Source of the DNA: Sphingopyxis sp.
Lineage (GTDB): Bacteria > Pseudomonadota > Alphaproteobacteria > Sphingomonadales > Sphingomonadaceae
NCBI GenBank assembly: GCA_013823985.1
Contig: PNNB01000053.1
Span: 1 to 36,103 of the forward strand
Reading direction: 5' to 3'
Length of the DNA: 36,103 bases
The translations under genes and the position numbers were made by a program. This document shows positions 31,881-36,103 of the stretch, in pieces (position 1 is the stretch's first letter; the number at the start of each line of letters is the position of its first letter). Under the pieces are notes generated by a model. The model did not search any database, was not told the DNA's origin, and was given only the letters and a program-made list of their open reading frames with translations.

Positions 31881-31915
31881 AAGGGTCGGCCGACACGGTC
31901 GGCCCTTTTTGCTTT
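31881..31915 (+). terminator. Rho-independent terminator after the PEP-CTERM gene
   Basis: GGCCGAC (31888-31894), a 3-base loop, GTCGGCC (31898-31904), then C and five T residues (31906-31910) and a further T-rich stretch. The gene's stop is about 40 bases upstream. This is the clearest intrinsic terminator in the window. Confidence 0.85.
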
Positions 31916-31934
31916 TCTTAGGCACCATCCGGTA

Positions 31935-32978
31935 ATGAACTACGCCATGTCTCGATTCCGCAAATCATGGGGTGCGGTTGCCCTGTTGGTAGCGTGCGGC
32001 ATGGCCATGCTTGCCGCGGTTGCGGCCATCTATGCGTCGACTTTGCCGTCTGCGACCCTTTGGCATCAGCCGAGCAATTCGCGAGAGCTTGCGCTGCGGA
32101 CACCGCCCGAACCGGAAGCTTTCAAGTTTCGCGAGGGGATCGCACCCTTGCAAGCCGCTGAAATCAATGCCGCGGTTCCCGAATCCGACGAGCCGATCCT
32201 GCCGGCCAAACCCTTTGCGATCTTGGCCCCCGCAACCGCTGGCGCCGCCCAACTCTCCGCGGTCGATTGCATGACGGCAGCGATCTATTATGAGGCGGCG
32301 TCCGAATCCGCGACGGGTCAGCGGGCGGTGGCGCAGGTGATCCTCAACCGCATGCGACACCCCGCCTATCCCAACTCGGTCTGCGGCGTCGTTTTTCAGG
32401 GATCGCAGCGCACCACCGGCTGCCAGTTCACCTTCACCTGCGACGGATCGCTGCGCCGTCGACCCTCGGCGAGCGGCTGGTTGCGTGCCCGATCGGTCGC
32501 TACCGCCGCCCTGTCCGGCTATGTCGAACCGTCGGTGGGCTATGCCACCCATTACCACACCACCTATGTCGTGCCCTATTGGAGCAGCAGCCTCACTAAG
32601 CTGCGGACGGTCGGCTCGCACATTTTCTATCGCTGGAGCGGCAATAACGGCACCGCGCGCGCGTTCATCAATCGCTATGCCAATGCGGAACTCATTCCTG
32701 CCGGTGCTGCCGCCAATCTGTCCGGCTATTTGCTGGGCTCGTCCGCCATTCCGGGAGTCTTGGATTTGGCCAGTATCCCGCTTGCTGCCGAACCCCTGGT
32801 TTCAGTGGCCCCGCCCCCGTCGTCCGGGCTCAAGGCGCCCTTGCGCGGCGAACTCAGCTCGGCGCCGAGCGGCGTGATTGCCGAGAGCGGCAGCGGCATC
32901 GTGTTGCCCAGCCACAAGCTGAAAGGCGACGTGGCAGAACCGCGGCTCGTTGATGATCGTCCCCGCTTGATCGACTGA
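31935..32978 (+). CDS. SleB-type cell-wall hydrolase (Hydrolase_2 family)
   Basis: A 347-residue protein with an N-terminal membrane helix or signal (about 12-36) and a SleB/CwlJ-like domain: DCMTAAIYYEAASESATGQRA, VAQVILNRMRHPAYP, CGVVFQGS, CQFTFTCDGSL and later GYATHYHTTYVVPYW. The likely catalytic glutamate is in YYEAASE (Glu120). Family members cut peptidoglycan glycan strands (lytic transglycosylase activity is proposed). The C-terminal 80 residues are Pro/Ser-rich and probably flexible. It starts 25 bases after the terminator's T tract, so it has its own promoter. A role in opening the wall for export or in cell-wall turnover is possible. Confidence 0.9.
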   Translation: MNYAMSRFRKSWGAVALLVACGMAMLAAVAAIYASTLPSATLWHQPSNSRELALRTPPEPEAFKFREGIAPLQAAEINAAVPESDEPILPAKPFAILAPATAGAAQLSAVDCMTAAIYYEAASESATGQRAVAQVILNRMRHPAYPNSVCGVVFQGSQRTTGCQFTFTCDGSLRRRPSASGWLRARSVATAALSGYVEPSVGYATHYHTTYVVPYWSSSLTKLRTVGSHIFYRWSGNNGTARAFINRYANAELIPAGAAANLSGYLLGSSAIPGVLDLASIPLAAEPLVSVAPPPSSGLKAPLRGELSSAPSGVIAESGSGIVLPSHKLKGDVAEPRLVDDRPRLID

Positions 32979-33087
32979 GCGGCCGGTACAATTGACGGCC
33001 TGGCCTGTCATGCAGGCCGGATTTGGTGGGTCATCGCCGCCAAACGCAAAAATCTTCGCTCGACACGATTTCTGCCACGGGAGCTAA

Positions 33088-34722
<1,635 letters not shown>

Positions 34723-34769
34723 AGAACGGCCGATTTGCCATTGGCGCTCGGCGCGTGAGAGAGGCAGAC

Positions 34770-34782
34770 CCCGAGCCTCGGG
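34770..34782. promoter_or_regulatory. Dyad after pgm
   Basis: CCCGAG, one base, CTCGGG forms a perfect 13-base dyad 48 bases after the pgm stop in a 199-bp gap without a convincing gene. No T tract follows, so it is a weak terminator candidate or a protein-binding site. Confidence 0.25.
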
Positions 34783-34905
34783 CCGTCGCCATTGGCACCG
34801 GACAACGCCCTATATCGCCGCGGTCGGGCTGTCGCCGGAGGCACCCGGCGCATTTGCGGACGAACATTTTGGCCGAAATATCCTGGTTTCCATTCGGGCG
34901 CTAAG

Positions 34906-34921
34906 ACGGTTTTAACACCGT
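34906..34921. promoter_or_regulatory. Inverted repeat touching the PilZ-HTH start
   Basis: ACGGT (34906-34910), TTTAAC, ACCGT (34917-34921) forms a perfect dyad immediately before the GTG at 34922. Because the gene encodes a DNA-binding domain, autoregulation through this site is possible, but the arms are short. Confidence 0.35.
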
Positions 34922-35629
34922 GTGGCCGATAACAGGACCATGGCTATTTCTGCATATTTTGAATCAGGCGCAAGGTCGTCAGCGGCAACCCGGGCAAAGC
35001 GCCGCAAACTGATGCTGGAGGTCCGCGGCGCTCATGCGTCAGGCGCCGATGTGCCCGTGACGATTCATAACATCTCGGAAACAGGATTGCTGATCGAATG
35101 CGAAGCGGCGCTCTCGATCCGCGATCGCATCGACATCGACCTTCCGCATGCGGGCGTGGTTCCCGCGACGCTGGTTTGGGTGAGCGGTCGGATGTTCGGT
35201 TGCCAGTTCGACGCGCCGATTTCGCCTGCGGCGCTGAGCGCGGCGCAGTTGAGAAGTGCTATTGCTATCGAAGAGGCATCGCCGCCGTCATCCGTCGTCG
35301 AACAAGACTCCGTTCCGGTCGGGCCGCATAGTTCCAGCTTTGCCGCGAATTTGAAGCGCCTGCGTAAGGCGAAAGGCCTGAGCCAGGCCAATGTGGCCGA
35401 ACGTCTTGGCGTGAGCGGCCCGTCGATTTCGGGCTGGGAAAAGGGTCGTGCCCGTCCGAAGGAAGATCGATTGGCCGATCTTGCCGCTTTGCTCGGGGTC
35501 CCGGTCTCGCAGCTGCTCGTCGATCCGCAGCCCGACATGATCCAGAATCTGATCGACGCGAGTCGCGAGCAGATCGCGCGCGCCACGGGTGTGGCTCCCG
35601 AGAAGGTTCGAATCATCGTCGAGTTTTGA
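34922..35629 (+). CDS. PilZ domain fused to an XRE-family helix-turn-helix
   Basis: A 235-residue, probably cytoplasmic protein. Residues about 20-105 look like a PilZ domain with both c-di-GMP-binding signatures: RAKRR (RxxxR, residues 24-28) and NISETG (D/NxSxxG, 50-55). Residues about 140-200 are an XRE HTH (LKRLRKAKGLSQANVAERLG, then SGPSISGWEKGRARP). A short tail (DMIQNLIDASREQIARATG) may dimerise. It could be a c-di-GMP-responsive transcription factor. The start may be GTG 34922 or ATG 34940; neither has a good ribosome-binding site. Its position next to the polysaccharide locus suggests, but does not show, that it regulates it. Confidence 0.85.
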   Translation: MADNRTMAISAYFESGARSSAATRAKRRKLMLEVRGAHASGADVPVTIHNISETGLLIECEAALSIRDRIDIDLPHAGVVPATLVWVSGRMFGCQFDAPISPAALSAAQLRSAIAIEEASPPSSVVEQDSVPVGPHSSSFAANLKRLRKAKGLSQANVAERLGVSGPSISGWEKGRARPKEDRLADLAALLGVPVSQLLVDPQPDMIQNLIDASREQIARATGVAPEKVRIIVEF

Positions 35630-35700
35630 ACGAACGTCGTTTGCCGGGAGCATCAACGCTAATCGTTACTTTCGAGACCTCAATGCCTGCAATATTGATT

Positions 35701-36103
35701 AGGGTCAGGACTCATTGATCAGAGCCAGAAGATGACGGTTGCGGCGAGGGCGACGGCGGAGAAGAAGGCCTTCGGGCACCGATCGTAGCGTGTTGCGACC
35801 CGTCTCCAGTCCTTGAGGCGGCCGAACATGATCTCGATGCGGTTGCGGCGTTTGTAGCGGCGCTTGTCGTATTTGACGGTCTTGTTCCGTATTTTCCGGC
35901 CCGGGATGCAGGGCGTGATGCCCTTTTCCTGCAAGGCATCGCGGAACCAGTCGGCATCATAGCCCCGGTCGGCGAGCATCCATTGCGCTTTGGGCAGACT
36001 GTCGAGCAAAGCGGCTGCGCCAGTGTAATCGCTGACCTGCCCGGCGGTTATGAAGAAGCTGATCGGGCGGCCATTTGCATCGGTCACGGCATGAAGCTTG
36101 GTG
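35701..36103 (-). mobile_element. End of an IS5-family-type insertion sequence, cut by the window edge
   Basis: The transposase gene runs off the right edge. The element's near end is probably within a few bases of 35701, where AGGGTCAGGACTCAT begins, 18 bases beyond the transposase stop. The other end and the target duplication are outside the window, so the border is approximate. Confidence 0.6.
35719..36103 (-). CDS. IS5-family transposase, C-terminal part (5' end outside the window)
   Basis: The frame is open to the window edge, reading TKLHAVTDANGRPISFFITAG, with the DDE-type landmarks ADRGYDADWFRDAL (second Asp) and RNRIEIMFGRLKDWRR (third acidic residue, Glu). It ends at a TGA near the element border. 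This matches the second half of IS5-type (IS427-like group) transposases, which are often made from two overlapping frames; whether a frameshift is needed cannot be seen here. At least 128 residues are present. It marks a possible rearrangement point at the edge of the polysaccharide locus. Confidence 0.88.
   Translation of the reverse strand, partial: TKLHAVTDANGRPISFFITAGQVSDYTGAAALLDSLPKAQWMLADRGYDADWFRDALQEKGITPCIPGRKIRNKTVKYDKRRYKRRNRIEIMFGRLKDWRRVATRYDRCPKAFFSAVALAATVIFWL

Noticed and set aside
32996..33020. CGGCCTG / CAGGCCG inverted repeat between the SleB-type gene and pgm
   Set aside because: No T tract follows and several overlapping pairings are possible; it may be a chance product of GC-rich sequence.

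Overview
The window is GC-rich chromosomal DNA from what looks like a sphingomonad (Alphaproteobacteria, Sphingomonadaceae, plausibly Sphingopyxis or a relative). The basis is the very high third-position GC, the frequent GTG/TTG starts, two PEP-CTERM proteins with short sphingomonad-style PEPxxW tails, and an exosortase set (exosortase, V-type EpsI, EpsD-like prolyl isomerase, small accessory membrane protein) mixed into an exopolysaccharide locus. The organism call is an inference from gene content, not a database match.

Layout. (1) 1-1133: 3' part of galU (UDP-glucose supply), convergent with a small retropepsin-like aspartic protease. (2) 1243-5240: protein-sorting module, with an unrecognised four-helix membrane protein, a Gly/Ala/Pro-rich PEP-CTERM protein, an EpsD-like PpiC lipoprotein, a small exosortase accessory protein and the exosortase. 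(3) 5354-8882: Wzx flippase, a capsular-polysaccharide-synthesis (GT32-like) transferase and a GT4 transferase; base composition turns AT-rich inside wzx. (4) 8934-13919 (minus): GT4 transferase, Wzy-like polymerase, a Tat-type exported clan GH-A-like protein and EpsI. (5) 14064-19033 (plus): GT4, three GT2 transferases and a hexapeptide acetyltransferase, all translationally coupled. (6) 19039-25968 (minus): second acetyltransferase, two GT4, a WecG/TagA-type GT26, the initiating polyprenyl-phosphate sugar-phosphotransferase, and a PrsT-like TPR lipoprotein. (7) 26129-30260 (plus): export machinery, with a Wza-type export protein, an outer-membrane beta-barrel, a Wzz/GumC chain-length protein and a tyrosine autokinase. 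(8) 30261-31850: about 0.9 kb without a convincing gene, then a second PEP-CTERM protein and a good terminator. (9) 31935-36103: SleB-type cell-wall hydrolase, phosphoglucomutase, a PilZ-HTH fusion protein and the end of an IS5-type insertion sequence.

How it works together (inference). Phosphoglucomutase and GalU make UDP-glucose. The initiating transferase loads the lipid carrier, about ten further transferases extend the repeat unit, and acetyltransferases decorate it. Wzx flips it, Wzy polymerises it, Wzz and the kinase set chain length, and the Wza-type protein with the barrel and TPR lipoprotein export it. The exosortase processes PEP-CTERM proteins at the same surface. Points most worth follow-up: a 10-base C tract directly after the start codon of one acetyltransferase and a 9-base G tract in one glycosyltransferase (possible phase variation), a PilZ-HTH protein that could link c-di-GMP to transcription, an unrecognised membrane protein translationally coupled to a PEP-CTERM protein, and a structured leader upstream of the second PEP-CTERM gene.
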